Positions 24,646 to 38,561 of a stretch of DNA of 64,000 nucleotides are shown here, one piece after another. The stretch lies in the NCBI GenBank assembly GCA_028752905.1, contig JAQNBH010000002.1, forward strand, positions 21,649,059 to 21,713,058, in the 5' to 3' direction. How positions within the stretch are numbered: position 1 is the stretch's first letter; the number at the start of each line of letters is the position of its first letter. This DNA comes from Cladorhizidae sp. MBARI D1340-BT2 (lineage: Eukaryota > Porifera > Demospongiae > Poecilosclerida > Cladorhizidae). The notes below the pieces were generated by a model, which did not search any database, had not been told where the DNA came from, and saw only the letters and a program-made list of their open reading frames with translations. Position numbers and translations under genes: made by a program.

Positions 24646-27600
24646 AAATCACCATAACTTGCTAATACTTAGAGTACTCAAAATTTTGGCACGTACAAAA
24701 GACAGATAATTAGAAGGGCTATCCGATGATATAAAATTATCTTTTTTGGGTAAAGTGTAGAAAAGTTATGAGCTTTACGGCAAAATAACAAGATTTTTGG
24801 GGGGAAAATGAGAAACATATAGACCAAATTAGGGCAAATATCAAGATAGAGAACACACAATGAAACCTATCATTCGAATCATATCAAGTCCATTACAGTG
24901 AAGTATGCAGAATATTATGGATGTTTGATATCAACAGAGAGCACAGGGAGAGACCTATCTTAATAGCTATATATCAAGTTTATACAGTGAAGTGTGGAGA
25001 ATCTATGAAGCTAACCTGTTTAGCATCAAGATAGAGAACACATAGAGAAACCTATCTTGTGATTCTATGTACGCAGAATATACGGATGTTTGGTATCAAG
25101 AGAGAGAACAGAGAGAGGCCTACCTTTAGAGCTATATATCAAGTCTATTCAGTGAAGTGTGGAGAATCTATGAAGCTAACATGTTTAGCTCAAGATAGAG
25201 AACACTGAGAGATACCTATCTTGCAAGTCCATTACAGTGAAGTGTGCAGAATATATGGATGTTTGATATCAAGAGAGAGCACTTAGAGAGTCCTATCTTA
25301 ATAGCTATACATCAAGTCTATTCAGTGAAGTGTGGATAATCTACGAAGCTAACATGTTTAGCATCAAGTAAGAGTACAATTCATAACTGCCCTAATTAAC
25401 AAGACCAAAGTCCCAGATTTTGTCAACTGATAGAGAAGGCCCTTATCTGCAACATGTCAACAGATTATCAATAAATATAGTGGTTTTTCACTGGCAGGCC
25501 ACCGCTTTGGCAACTGGAAAACGCCAGGAAAGATCGCAAACCTTACCACTTCAAATCTCCATAACTTGCTAATACTTAGAGTACTCAAAATTTTGGCACG
25601 TACAAAAGACAGATAATTAGAAGGGCTATCCGGTGATATAAAAAATTTCTTTTTTGGGTAAAGTGTAGAAAAGTTATGAGCTTTACGGCAAAATAACAAG
25701 ATTTTTGGGGGGAAAATGAGAAACATATAGACCAAATTAGGGCAAATATCAAGATAGAGAACACACAATGAAACCTATCATTCGAATCATATCAAGTCCA
25801 TTACAGTGAAGTATGCAGAATATTATGGATGTTTGATATCAACAGAGAGCACAGGGAGAGACCTATCTTAATAGCTATATATCAAGTTTATACAGTGAAG
25901 TGTGGAGAATCTATGAAGCTAACCTGTTTAGCATCAAGATAGAGAACACATAGAGAAACCTATCTTGTGTTTCTATGTATGCAGAATATACGGATGTTTG
26001 GTATCAAGAGAGAGAACAGAGAGAGACCTACCTTTAGAGCTATATATCAAGTCTATTCAGTGAAGTGTGGAGAATCTATGAAGCTAACATGTTCAGCTCA
26101 AGATAGAGAACACTGAGAGATACCTATCTTGCAAGTCCATTACAGTGATGTGTGCAGAATATATGGATGTTTGGTATCAAGAGAGAGCACTTAGAGAGTC
26201 CTATCTTAATAGCTATACATCAAGTCTATTCAGTGAAGTGTGGATAATCTACGAAACTAACATGTTTAGCATCAAGTAAGAGTACAATTCATAACTGCCC
26301 TAATTAACAAGACCAAAGTCCCAGATTTTGTCAACTGATAGAGAAGGCCCTTATCTGCAACATGTCAACAGATTATCAATAAATGTAGTGGTTTTTCACT
26401 GGCAGGCCACCGCTTTGGCAACTGGAAAACGCCAGGAAAGATCGCAAACCTTACCACTTCAAATCACCATAACTTGCTAATAGTTAGAGTACTCAAAATT
26501 TGGCACGTACAAAAGACAGATAATTAGAAGGGCTATCCGGTGATATAAAACTTATCTTTTTTGGGTAAAGTGTAGAACAGTTATGAGCTTTACGGCAAAA
26601 TAACAAGATTTTTGGGGGGGAAATGAGAAACATATAGACCAAATTAGGGCAAATATCAAGATAGAGAACACACAATGAAACCTATCATTCGAATCATATC
26701 AAGTCCATTACAGTGAAGTGTGCAGAATATTATGGATGTTTGATATCAACAGAGAGCACAGGGAGAGACCTATCTTAATAGCTATATATCAAGTTTATAC
26801 AGTGAAGTGTGGAGAATCTATGAAGCTAACCTGTTTAGCATCAAGATAGAGAACACATAGAGAAACCTATCTTGTGATTCTATGTATGCAGAATATACGG
26901 ATGTTTGGTATCAAGAGAGAGAACAGAGAGAGGCCTACCTTTAGAGCTATATATCAAGTTTATTCAGTGAAGTGTGGAGAATCTATGAAGCTAACATGTT
27001 CAGCTCAAGATAGAGAACACTGAGAGATACCTATCTTGCAAGTCCATTACAGTGAAGTGTGCAGAATATATGGATGTTTGGTATCAAGAGAGAGCACTTA
27101 GAGAGTCCTATCTTAATAGCTATACATCAAGTCTATTCAGTGAAGTGTGGATAATCTACGAAGCTAACATGTTTAGCATCAAGTAAGAGTACAATTCATA
27201 ACTGCCCTAATTAACAAGACCAAAGTCCCAGATTTTGTCAACTGATAGAGAAGGCCCTTATCTGCAACATGTCAACAGATTATCAATAAATGTAGTGGTT
27301 TTTCACTGGCAGGCCACCGCTTTGGCAACTGGAAAACGCCAGGAAAGATCGCAAACCTTACCACTTCAAATCACCATAACTTGCTAATACTTAGAGTACT
27401 CAAAATTTTGGCATGTACAAAAGACAGATAATTAGAAGGGCTATCCGATGATATAAAATTATCTTTTTTGGGTAAAGTGTAGAAAAGTTATGAGCTTTAC
27501 GGCAAAATAACAAGATTTTTGGGGGGGAAATGAGAAACATATAGACCAAATTAGGGCAAATATCAAGATAGAGAACACACAATGAAACCTATCGTTCGAA

Positions 27601-30600
27601 TCATATCAAGTCCATTACAGTGAAGTATGCAGAATATTATGGATGTTTGATATCAACAGAGAGCACAGGGAGAGACCTATCTTAATAGCTATATATCAAG
27701 TTTATACAGTGAAGTGTGGAGAATCTATGAAGCTAACCTGTTTAGCATCAAGATAGAGAACACATAGAGAAACCTATCTTGTGATTCTATGTACGCAGAA
27801 TATACGGATGTTTGGTATCAAGAGAGAGAACAGAGAGAGGCCTACCTTTAGAGCTATATATCAAGTCTATTCAGTGAAGTGTGGAGAATCTATGAAGCTA
27901 ACATGTTTAGCTCAAGATAGAGAACACTGAGAGATACCTATCTTGCAAGTCCATTACAGTGAAGTGTGCAGAATATATGGATGTTTGGTATCAAGAGAGA
28001 GCACTTAGAGAGTCCTATCTTAATAGTTATACATCAAGTCTATTCAGTGAAGTGTGGATAATCTACGAAGCTAACATGTTTAGCATCAAGTAAGAGTACA
28101 ATTCATAACTGCCCTAATTAACAAGACCAAAGTCCCAGATTTTGTCAACTGATAGAGAAGGCCCTTATCTGCAACATGTCAACAGATTATCAATAAATGT
28201 AGTGGTTTTTCACTGGCAGGCCACCGCTTTGGCAACTGGAAAACGCCAGGAAAGATCGCAAACCTTACCACTTCAAATCACCATAACTTGCTAATACTTA
28301 GAGTACTCAAAATTTGGCACGTACAAAAGACAGATAATTAGAAGGGCTATCCGGTGATATAAAACTTATCTTTTTTGGGTAAAGTGTAGAACAGTTATGA
28401 GCTTTACGGCAAAATAACAAGATTTTTGGGGGGAAAATGAGAAACATATAGACCAAATTAGGGCAAATATCAAGATAGAGAACACACAATGAAACCTATC
28501 ATTCGAATCATATCAAGTCCATTACAGTGAAGTGTGCAGAATATTATGGATGTTTGATATCAACAGAGAGCACAGGGAGAGACCTATCTTAATAGCTATA
28601 TATCAAGTTTATACAGTGAAGTGTGGAGAATCTATGAAGCTAACCTGTTTAGCATCAAGATAGAGAACACATAGAGAAACCTATCTTGTGATTCTATGTA
28701 TGCAGAATATACGGATGTTTGGTATCAAGAGAGAGAACAGAGAGAGGCCTACCTTTAGAGCTATATATCAAGTTTATTCAGTGAAGTGTGGAGAATCTAT
28801 GAAGCTAACATGTTCAGCTCAAGATAGAGAACACTGAGAGATACCTATCTTGCAAGTCCATTACAGTGAAGTGTGCAGAATATATGGATGTTTGATATCA
28901 AGAGAGAGCACTTAGAGAGTCCTATCTTAATAGCTATACATCAAGTCTATTCAGTGAAGTGTGGATAATCTACGAAGCTAACATGTTTAGCATCAAGTAA
29001 GAGTACAATTCATAACTGCCCTAATTAACAAGACCAAAGTCCCAGATTTTGTCAACTGATAGAGAAGGCCCTTATCTGCAACATGTCAACAGATTATCAA
29101 TAAATATAGTGGTTTTTCACTGGCAGGCCACCGCTTTGGCAACTGGAAAACGCCAGGAAAGATCGCAAACCTTACCACTTCAAATCTCCATAACTTGCTA
29201 ATACTTAGAGTACTCAAAATTTTGGCACGTACAAAAGACAGATAATTAGAAGGGCTATCCGGTGATATAAAAAATTTCTTTTTTGGGTAAAGTGTAGAAA
29301 AGTTATGAGCTTTACGGCAAAATAACAAGATTTTTGGGGGGAAAATGAGAAACATATAGACCAAATTAGGGCAAATATCAAGATAGAGAACACACAATGA
29401 AACCTATCATTCGAATCATATCAAGTCCATTACAGTGAAGTATGCAGAATATTATGGATGTTTGATATCAACAGAGAGCACAGGGAGAGACCTATCTTAA
29501 TAGCTATATATCAAGTTTATACAGTGAAGTGTGGAGAATCTATGAAGCTAACCTGTTTAGCATCAAGATAGAGAACACATAGAGAAACCTATCTTGTGAT
29601 TCTATGTATGCAGAATATACGGATGTTTGGTATCAAGAGAGAGAACAGAGAGAGGCCTACCTTTAGAGCTATATATCAAGTCTATTCAGTGAAGTGTGGA
29701 GAATCTATGAAGCTAACATGTTTAGCTCAAGATAGAGAACACTGAGAGATACCTATCTTGCAAGTTCATTACAGTGAAGTGTGCAGAATATATGGATGTT
29801 TGGTATCAAGAGAGAGCACTTAGAGAGTCCTATCTTAATAGTTATACATCAAGTCTATTCAGTGAAGTGTGGATAATCTACGAAGCTAACATGTTTAGCA
29901 TCAAGTAAGAGTACAATTCATAACTGCCCTAATTAACAAGACCAAAGTCCCAGATTTTGTCAACTGATAGAGAAGGCCCTTATCTGCAACATGTCAACAG
30001 ATTATCAATAAATGTAGTGGTTTTTCACTGGCAGGCCACCGCTTTGGCAACTGGAAAACGCCAGGAAAGATCGCAAACCTTACCACTTCAAATCACCATA
30101 ACTTGCTAATACTTAGAGTACTCAAAATTTTGGCACGTACAAAAGACAGATAATTAGAAGGGCTATCCGCTAATATAAAAAGTATCTTTTTTGGGTAAAG
30201 TGTAGAAAAGTTATGAGCTTAACGGCAAAATAACAAGATTTTTTGGGGAAAAATGAGAAACATATAGACCAAATTAGGGCAAATATCAAGATAGAGAACA
30301 CACAATGAAACCTATCATTCGAATCATATCAAGTCCATTACAGTGAAGTGTGCAGAATATTATGGATGTTTGATATCAACAGAGAGCACAGGGAGAGACC
30401 TATCTTAATAGCTATATATCAAGTTTATACAGTGAAGTGTGGAGAATCTATGAAGCTAACCTGTTTAGCATCAAGATAGAGAACACATAGAGAAACCTAT
30501 CTTGTGATTCTATGTATGCAGAATATACGGATGTTTGGTATCAAGAGAGAGAACAGAGAGAGGCCTACCTTTAGAGCTATATATCAAGTCTATTCAGTGA

Positions 30601-31400
30601 AGTGTGGAGAATCTATGAAGCTAACATGTTTAGCTCAAGATAGAGAACACTGAGAGATACCTATCTTGCAAGTCCATTACAGTGAAGTGTGCAGAATATA
30701 TGGATGTTTGGTATCAAGAGAGAGCACTTAGAGAGTCCTATCTTAATAGTTATACATCAAGTCTATTCAGTGAAGTGTGGATAATCTACGAAGCTAACAT
30801 GTTTAGCATCAAGTAAGAGTACAATTCATAACTGCCCTAATTAACAAGACCAAAGTCCCAGATTTTGTCAACTGATAGAGAAGGCCCTTATCTGCAACAT
30901 GTCAACAGATTATCAATAAATGTAGTGGTTTTTCACTGGCAGGCCACCGCTTTGGCAACTGGAAAACGCCAGGAAAGATCGCAAACCTTACCACTTCAAA
31001 TCACCATAACTTGCTAATACTTAGAGTACTCAAAATTTTGGCACGTACAAAAGACAGATAATTAGAAGGGCTATCCGATGATATAAAAATTATCTTTTTT
31101 GGGTAAAGTGTAGAAAAGTTATGAGCTTCACGGCAAAAAAACAAGATTTTCGGGGGGAAAATGAGAAACATATAGACCAAATTAGGGCAAATATCAAGAA
31201 CATGTTTAGCATCAAGTAAGAGTACAATTCATAACTGACCTAATTAACAAGACCAAAGTCCCAGATTTTGTCAACTGATAGAGAAGGCCCTTATCTGCAA
31301 CATGTGAACAGATTATCAATAAATGTAGTGGTTTTTCACTGGCAGGCCACCGCTTTGGCAACTGGAAAACGCCAGGAAAAATCACAAACCTTACCACTTC
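24646..31400. repeat. Higher-order block X2 (eight units, 6755 bp), one unit shorter than X1
   Basis: Unit subtypes in order: c a b c b a d D, carrying the private marks listed for X1. The length difference is 907 bp, exactly one unit. The fifth unit (28275-29181) is a fusion of the fifth and sixth units of X1. The last D unit differs at its end ('aaaaatcac' rather than 'aaagatcgc'), which marks the change to region III. Confidence 0.9.
28275..29181. repeat. Fusion unit left by loss of one 907 bp unit
   Basis: The left part matches the type b unit at 19706: 'caaaatttggcac', 'aacttatc', 'gtttattcag', and 'atgttcagctc' with its diagnostic C at 28815. The right part matches the following type c unit at 20613: 'gtttgatatcaagag' with its A at 28895, and 'aaatatagtgg'. 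The exchange therefore lies in 28816-28894, at the same phase in both parents. Confidence 0.87.
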
Positions 31401-32609
31401 AAATCATCATAACTTCCTAATACTTAGAGTACTCAAAACTTTGGCACATACAAAAGACAGATAATTAGAAGGGCCATCCGGTGATATAAAAATTATCTTT
31501 TTGGGGTAAAGTGTAGAATAGTTATGAGCTTCACGGCAAAAAAACAAGATTTTCGGGGGGGAAATGAGAAACATATAGACCAAATTAGGGCAAATATCAA
31601 GAACATGTTTAGCATCAAGTAAGAGTACAATTCATAACTGCCCTAATTAACAAGACCAAAGTCCCAGATTTTGTCAACTGATAGAGAAGGCCCTTATCTG
31701 CAACATGTGAACAGATTATCAATAAATGTAGTGGTTTTTCACTGGCAGGCCACCGCTTTGGCAACTGGAAAACGCCAGGAAAAATCCCAAACCTTACCAC
31801 TTCAAATCACCATAACTTGCTAATACTTAGAGTACTCAAAATTTTGGCACGTACAAAAGACAGATAATTAGAAGGGCTATTCGGTGATATAAAAATTATC
31901 TTTTTTGGGTAAAGTGTAGAAAAGTTATGAGCTTCACGGCAAAAAAACAAGATTTTCGGGGGGGAAATGAGAAACATATAGACCAAATTAGGGCAAATAT
32001 CAAGAACATGTTTAGCATCAAGTAAGAGTACAATTTATAACTGCCCTAATTAACAAGACCAAAGTCCCAGATTTTGTCAACTGATAGAGAAGGCCCTTAT
32101 CTGCAACATGTGAACAGATTATCAATAAATGTAGTGGTTTTTCACTGGCAGGCCACCGCTTTGGCAACTGGAAAACGCCAGGAAAAATCCCAAACCTTAC
32201 CACTTCAAATCATCATAACTTCCTAATACTTAGAGTACTCAAAACTTTGGCACATACAAAAGACAGATAATTAGAAGGGCCATCCGGTGATATAAAAATT
32301 ATCTTTTTGGGGTAAAGTGTAGAATAGTTATGAGCTTCACGGCAAAAAAACAAGATTTTCGGGGGGGAAATGAGAAACATATAGACCAAATTAGGGCAAA
32401 TATCAAGAACATGTTTAGCATCAAGTAAGAGTACAATTCATAACTGCCTTAATTAACAAGACCAAAGTCCCAGATTTTGTCAACTGATAGAGAAGGCCCT
32501 TATCTGCAACATGTGAACAGATTATCAATAAATGTAGTGGTTTTTCACTGGCAGGCCACCGCTTTGGCAACTGGAAAACGCCAGGAAAAATCCCAAACCT
32601 TACCACTTC
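31401..32609. repeat. Run of three D units (D1-D2-D1)
   Basis: Units at 31401, 31804 and 32207, each 403 bp, follow directly on the D unit at 30998. This gives four D units in tandem (30998-32609), matched in length only by 36950-38561. Confidence 0.9.
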
Positions 32610-35600
32610 AAATCACCATAACTTGCTAATACTTAGAGTACTCAAAATTTTGGCACGTACAAAAGACAGATAATTAGAAGAGCTATTCGGTGATATAAAA
32701 ATTATCTTTTTTGGGTAAAGTGTAAAAAAGTTATGAGCTTCACGGCAAAAAAAACAAGATTTTCGGGGGGAAAATGAGAAACATATAGACCAAATTAGGG
32801 CAAATATCAAGATAGAGAACACATAATGAAACCTATCATTCGAATCATATCAAGTCCATTACAGTAAAGTTTGCAGAATATTATGGATGTTTGATATCAA
32901 CAGAGAGCACAGAGAGAGACCTATCTTAATAGCTATATATCAAGTTTATTCAGTGAAGTGTGGAGAATCTATTTAGCATCAAGAGAGAGCAGAGAGAAAC
33001 CTATCTTGTGATTCTATCAAGTCCATTACTGTGAAGTATGCGGAATATACGGATGTTTGGTATCAAGAGAGAGAACAGAGAGAGGCCTACCTTTAGAGCT
33101 ATATATCAAGTCTATTCAGTGAAGTGTGGAGAATCTATGAAGCTAACATGTTTAGCTCAAGATAGAGAACACTGAGAGATACCTATCTTGCAAGTCCATT
33201 ACAGTGAAGTGTGCAGAATATATGGATGTTTGGTATCAAGAGAGAGCACTTGGAGAGTCCTATCTTAATAGCTGTATAACAAGTCTATTCAGTGAAGTGT
33301 GGATAATCTACGAAGCTAACATGTTTAGCATCAAGTAAGAGTACAATTCATAACTGCCCTAATTAACAAGACCAAAGTCCCAGATTTTGTCAACTGATAG
33401 AGAAGGCCCTTATCTGCAACATGTGAACAGATTATCAATAAATGTAGTGGTTTTTCACTGGCAGGCCACCGCTTTGGCAACTGGAAAACGCCAGGAAAAA
33501 TCCCAAACCTTACCACTTCAAATCACCATAACTTGCTAATACTTAGAGTACTCAAAATTTTGGCACGTACAAAAGACAGATAATTAGAAGGGCTATTCGG
33601 TGATATAAAAATTATCTTTTTTGGGTAAAGTGTAGAAAAGTTATGAGCTTCACGGCAAAAAAACAAGATTTTCGGGGGGGAAATGAGAAACATAGAGACC
33701 AAATTAGGGCAAATATCAAGAACATGTTTAGCATCAAGTAAGAGTACAATTCATAACTGCCCTAATTAACAAGACCAAAGTCCCAGATTTTGTCAACTGA
33801 TAGAGAAGGCCCTTATCTGCAACATGTGAACAGATTATCAATAAATGTAGTGGTTTTTCACTGGCAGGCCACCGCTTTGGCAACTGGAAAACGCCAGGAA
33901 AAATCACAAACCTTACCACTTCAAATCATCATAACTTCCTAATACTTAGAGTACTCAAAACTTTGGCACATACAAAAGACAGATAATTAGAAGGGCCATC
34001 CGGTGATATAAAAATTATCTTTTTGGGGTAAAGTGTAGAATAGTTATGAGCTTCACGGCAAAAAAACAAGATTTTCGGGGGGGAAATGAGAAACATATAG
34101 ACCAAATTAGGGCAAATATCAAGAACATGTTTAGCATCAAGTAAGAGTACAATTCATAACTGCCCTAATTAACAAGACCAAAGTCCCAGATTTTGTCAAC
34201 TGATAGAGAAGGCCCTTATCTGCAACATGTGAACAGATTATCAATAAATGTAGTGGTTTTTCACTGGCAGGCCACCGCTTTGGCAACTGGAAAACGCCAG
34301 GAAAAATCCCAAACCTTACCACTTCAAATCACCATAACTTGCTAATACTTAGAGTACGCAAAATTTTGGCACGTACAAAAGACAGATAATTAGAAGAGCT
34401 ATCCGGTGATATAAAAATTATCTTTTTTGGGTAAAGTGTAGAAAAGTTATGATCTTCACGGCAAAAAAACAAGATTTTCGGGGGGAAAATGAGAAACATA
34501 TAGACCAAATTAGGGCAAATATCAAGATAGAGAACACATAATGAAACCTATCATTCGAATCATATCAAGTCCATTACAGTAAAGTTTGCAGAATATTATG
34601 GATGTTTGATATCAACAGAGAGCACAGAGAGAGACCTATCTTAATAGCTATATATCAAGTTTATTCAGTGAAGTGTGGAGAATCTATTTAGCATCAAGAG
34701 AGAGCAGAGAGAAACCTATCTTGTGATTCTATCAAGTCCATTACTGTGAAGTATGCGGAATATACGGATGTTTGGTATCAAGAGAGAGAACAGAGAGAGG
34801 CCTACCTTTAGAGCTATATATCAAGTCTATTCAGTGAAGTGTGGAGAATCTATGAAGCTAACATGTTTAGCTCAAGATAGAGAACACTGAGAGATACCTA
34901 TCTTGCAAGTCCATTACAGTGAAGTGTGCAGAATATATGGATGTTTGGTATCAAGAGAGAGCACTTGGAGAGTCCTATCTTAATAGCTGTATAACAAGTC
35001 TATTCAGTGAAGTGTGGATAATCTACGAAGCTAACATGTTTAGCATCAAGTAAGAGTACAATTCATAACTGCCCTAATTAACAAGACCAAAGTCCCAGAT
35101 TTTGTCAACTGATAGAGAAGGCCCTTATCTGCAACATGTGAACAGATTATCAATAAATGTAGTGGTTTTTCACTGGCAGGCCACCGCTTTGGCAACTGGA
35201 AAACGCCAGGAAAAATCCCAAACCTTACCACTTCAAATCACCATAACTTGCTAATACTTAGAGTACTCAAAATTTTGGCACATACAAAAGACAGATAATT
35301 AGAAGGGCTATTCGGTGATATAAAAATTATCTTTTTTGGGTAAAGTGTAGAAAAGTTATGAGCTTCACGGCAAAAAAACAAGATTTTCGGGGGGAAAATG
35401 AGAAACATATAGACCAAATTAGGGCAAATATCAAGAACATGTTTAGCATCAAGTAAGAGTACAATTCATAACTGCCCTAATTAACAAGACCAAAGTCCCA
35501 GATTTTGTCAACTGATAGAGAAGGCCCTTATCTGCAACATGTGAACAGATTATCAATAAATGTAGTGGTTTTTCACTGGCAGGCCACCGCTTTGGCAACT

Positions 35601-37755
35601 GGAAAACGCCAGGAAAAATCACAAACCTTACCACTTCAAATCATCATAACTTCCTAATACTTAGAGTACTCAAAACTTTGGCACATACAAAAGACAGATA
35701 ATTAGAAGGGCCATCCGGTGATATAAAAATTATCTTTTTGGGGTAAAGTGTAGAATAGTTATGAGCTTCACGGCAAAAAAACAAGATTTTCGGGGGGGAA
35801 ATGAGAAACATATAGACCAAATTAGGGCAAATATCAAGAACATGTTTAGCATCAAGTAAGAGTACAATTCATAACTGCCCTAATTAACAAGACCAAAGTC
35901 CCAGATTTTGTCAACTGATAGAGAAGGCCCTTATCTGCAACATGTGAACAGATTATCAATAAATGTAGTGGTTTTTCACTGGCAGGCCACCGCTTTGGCA
36001 ACTGGAAAACGCCAGGAAAAATCCCAAACCTTACCACTTCAAATCACCATAACTTGCTAATACTTAGAGTACGCAAAATTTTGGCACGTACAAAAGACAG
36101 ATAATTAGAAGAGCTATCCGGTGATATAAAAATTATCTTTTTTGGGTAAAGTGTAGAAAAGTTATGAGCTTCACGGCAAAAAAACAAGATTTTCGGGGGG
36201 AAAATGAGAAACATATAGACCAAATTAGGGCAAATATCAAGATAGAGAACACATAATGAAACCTATCATTCGAATCATATCAAGTCCATTACAGTAAAGT
36301 TTGCAGAATATTATGGATGTTTGATATCAACAGAGAGCACAGAGAGAGACCTATCTTAATAGCTATATATCAAGTTTATTCAGTGAAGTGTGGAGAATCT
36401 ATTTAGCATCAAGAGAGAGCAGAGAGAAACCTATCTTGTGATTCTATCAAGTCCATTACTGTGAAGTATGCGGAATATACGGATGTTTGGTATCAAGAGA
36501 GAGAACAGAGAGAGGCCTACCTTTAGAGCTATATATCAAGTCTATTCAGTGAAGTGTGGAGAATCTATGAAGCTAACATGTTTAGCTCAAGATAGAGAAC
36601 ACTGAGAGATACCTATCTTGCAAGTCCATTACAGTGAAGTGTGCAGAATATATGGATGTTTGGTATCAAGAGAGAGCACTTGGAGAGTCCTATCTTAATA
36701 GCTGTATAACAAGTCTATTCAGTGAAGTGTGGATAATCTACGAAGCTAACATGTTTAGCATCAAGTAAGAGTACAATTCATAACTGCCCTAATTAACAAG
36801 ACCAAAGTCCCAGATTTTGTCAACTGATAGAGAAGGCCCTTATCTGCAACATGTGAACAGATTATCAATAAATGTAGTGGTTTTTCACTGGCAGGCCACC
36901 GCTTTGGCAACTGGAAAACGCCAGGAAAAATCCCAAACCTTACCACTTCAAATCACCATAACTTGCTAATACTTAGAGTACTCAAAATTTTGGCACGTAC
37001 AAAAGACAGATAATTAGAAGGGCTATTCGGTGATATAAAAATTATCTTTTTTGGGTAAAGTGTAGAAAAGTTATGAGCTTCACGGCAAAAAAACAAGATT
37101 TTCGGGGGGAAAATGAGAAACATATAGACCAAATTAGGGCAAATATCAAGAACATGTTTAGCATCAAGTAAGAGTACAATTCATAACTGCCCTAATTAAC
37201 AAGACCAAAGTCCCAGATTTTGTCAACTGATAGAGAAGGCCCTTATCTGCAACATGTGAACAGATTATCAATAAATGTAGTGGTTTTTCACTGGCAGGCC
37301 ACCGCTTTGGCAACTGGAAAACGCCAGGAAAAATCACAAACCTTACCACTTCAAATCATCATAACTTCCTAATACTTAGAGTACTCAAAACTTAGGCACT
37401 TACAAAAGACAGATAATTAGAAGGGCCATCCGGTGATATAAAAATTATCTTTTTGGGGTAAAGTGTAGAATAGTTATGAGCTTCACGGCAAAAAAACAAG
37501 ATTTTCGGGGGGGAAATGAGAAACATATAGACCAAATTAGGGCAAATATCAAGAACATGTTTAGCATCAAGTAAGAGTACAATTCATAACTGCCCTAATT
37601 AACAAGACCAAAGTCCCAGATTTTGTCAACTGATAGAGAAGGCCCTTATCTGCAACATGTGAACAGATTATCAATAAATGTAGTGGTTTTTCACTGGCAG
37701 GCCACCGCTTTGGCAACTGGAAAACGCCAGGAAAAATCCCAAACCTTACCACTTC
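32610..37755. repeat. Three copies of a ~1715 bp higher-order repeat [B2-D2-D1]
   Basis: Copies are 32610-34325 (1716 bp), 34326-36040 (1715) and 36041-37755 (1715). The second and third share the private 'agtacgcaaaa' in the B2 head and differ at only a few sites that I saw: 'gatcttcac' against 'gagcttcac', 'gcacatac' against 'gcacgtac', and 'ctttggcacat' against 'cttaggcactt'. The first copy is more distinct ('gtgtaaaaaag', one extra A after 'cacggc'). Confidence 0.92.
34326..35234. repeat. B2 reference unit with six ~80-95 bp half-monomers
   Basis: Head 34326-34520 (195 bp). Half-monomers are 34521-34610 (90), 34611-34692 (82), 34693-34776 (84), 34777-34870 (94), 34871-34949 (79) and 34950-35044 (95). 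Tail 35045-35234 (190). The sum is 909. B2 differs from B1 by lacking 'gaagctaacctg' at the end of the second half-monomer ('tctatttagcatc') and by keeping 'caagtccattactgtgaag' in the third, which B1 has lost. Confidence 0.9.
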
Positions 37756-38561
37756 AAATCACCATAACTTGCTAATACTTAGAGTACTCAAAATTTTGGC
37801 ACGTACAAAAGACAGATAATTAGAAGGGCTATTCGGTGATATAAAAATTATCTTTTTTGGGTAAAGTGTAGAAAAGTTATGAGCTTCACGGCAAAAAAAC
37901 AAGATTTTCGGGGGGAAAATGAGAAACATATAGACCAAATTAGGGCAAATATCAAGAACATGTTTAGCATCAAGTAAGAGTACAATTCATAACTGCCCTA
38001 ATTAACAAGACCAAAGTCCCAGATTTTGTCAACTGATAGAGAAGGCCCTTATCTGCAACATGTGAACAGATTATCAATAAATGTAGTGGTTTTTCACTGG
38101 CAGGCCACCGCTTTGGCAACTGGAAAACGCCAGGAAAAATCACAAACCTTACCACTTCAAATCATCATAACTTCCTAATACTTAGAGTACTCAAAACTTT
38201 GGCACATACAAAAGACAGATAATTAGAAGGGCCATCCGGTGATATAAAAATTATCTTTTTGGGGTAAAGTGTAGAATAGTTATGAGCTTCACGGCAAAAA
38301 AACAAGATTTTCGGGGGGGAAATGAGAAACATATAGACCAAATTAGGGCAAATATCAAGAACATGTTTAGCATCAAGTAAGAGTACAATTCATAACTGCC
38401 CTAATTAACAAGACCAAAGTCCCAGATTTTGTCAACTGATAGAGAAGGCCCTTATCTGCAACATGTGAACAGATTATCAATAAATGTAGTGGTTTTTCAC
38501 TGGCAGGCCACCGCTTTGGCAACTGGAAAACGCCAGGAAAAATCCCAAACCTTACCACTTC
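37756..38561. repeat. Extra D2-D1 pair after the 1715 bp repeats
   Basis: Two 403 bp units at 37756 and 38159 repeat the D2-D1 pair of the preceding higher-order repeat without a B2 unit. The first ends in 'aaaaatcac', as nearly every unit that precedes a D1 does. Confidence 0.85.

Larger units (their letters stand above)
11136..31400. repeat. Region II: domain of B1 units (~907-908 bp)
   Basis: Units start at 11136, 12044, 12952 (402 bp), 13354, 14263, 15170, 16077, 16984, 17892, 18799, 19706, 20613, 21520, 22428, 23336 (403), 23739, 24646, 25553, 26461, 27368, 28275, 29182, 30090 and 30998 (403). Four head subtypes recur. Type a has 'aaatctcc' and 'aaaaaatttc'. Type b has 'caaaatttggcac', 'aaaacttatc' and 'gaacagttatg'. 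Type c has 'ccgatgatataaaattatc'. Type d has 'ccgctaatataaaaagtatc'. From 14263 the order is b b c a b c b c a d D c c a b c b a d D. Confidence 0.93.
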
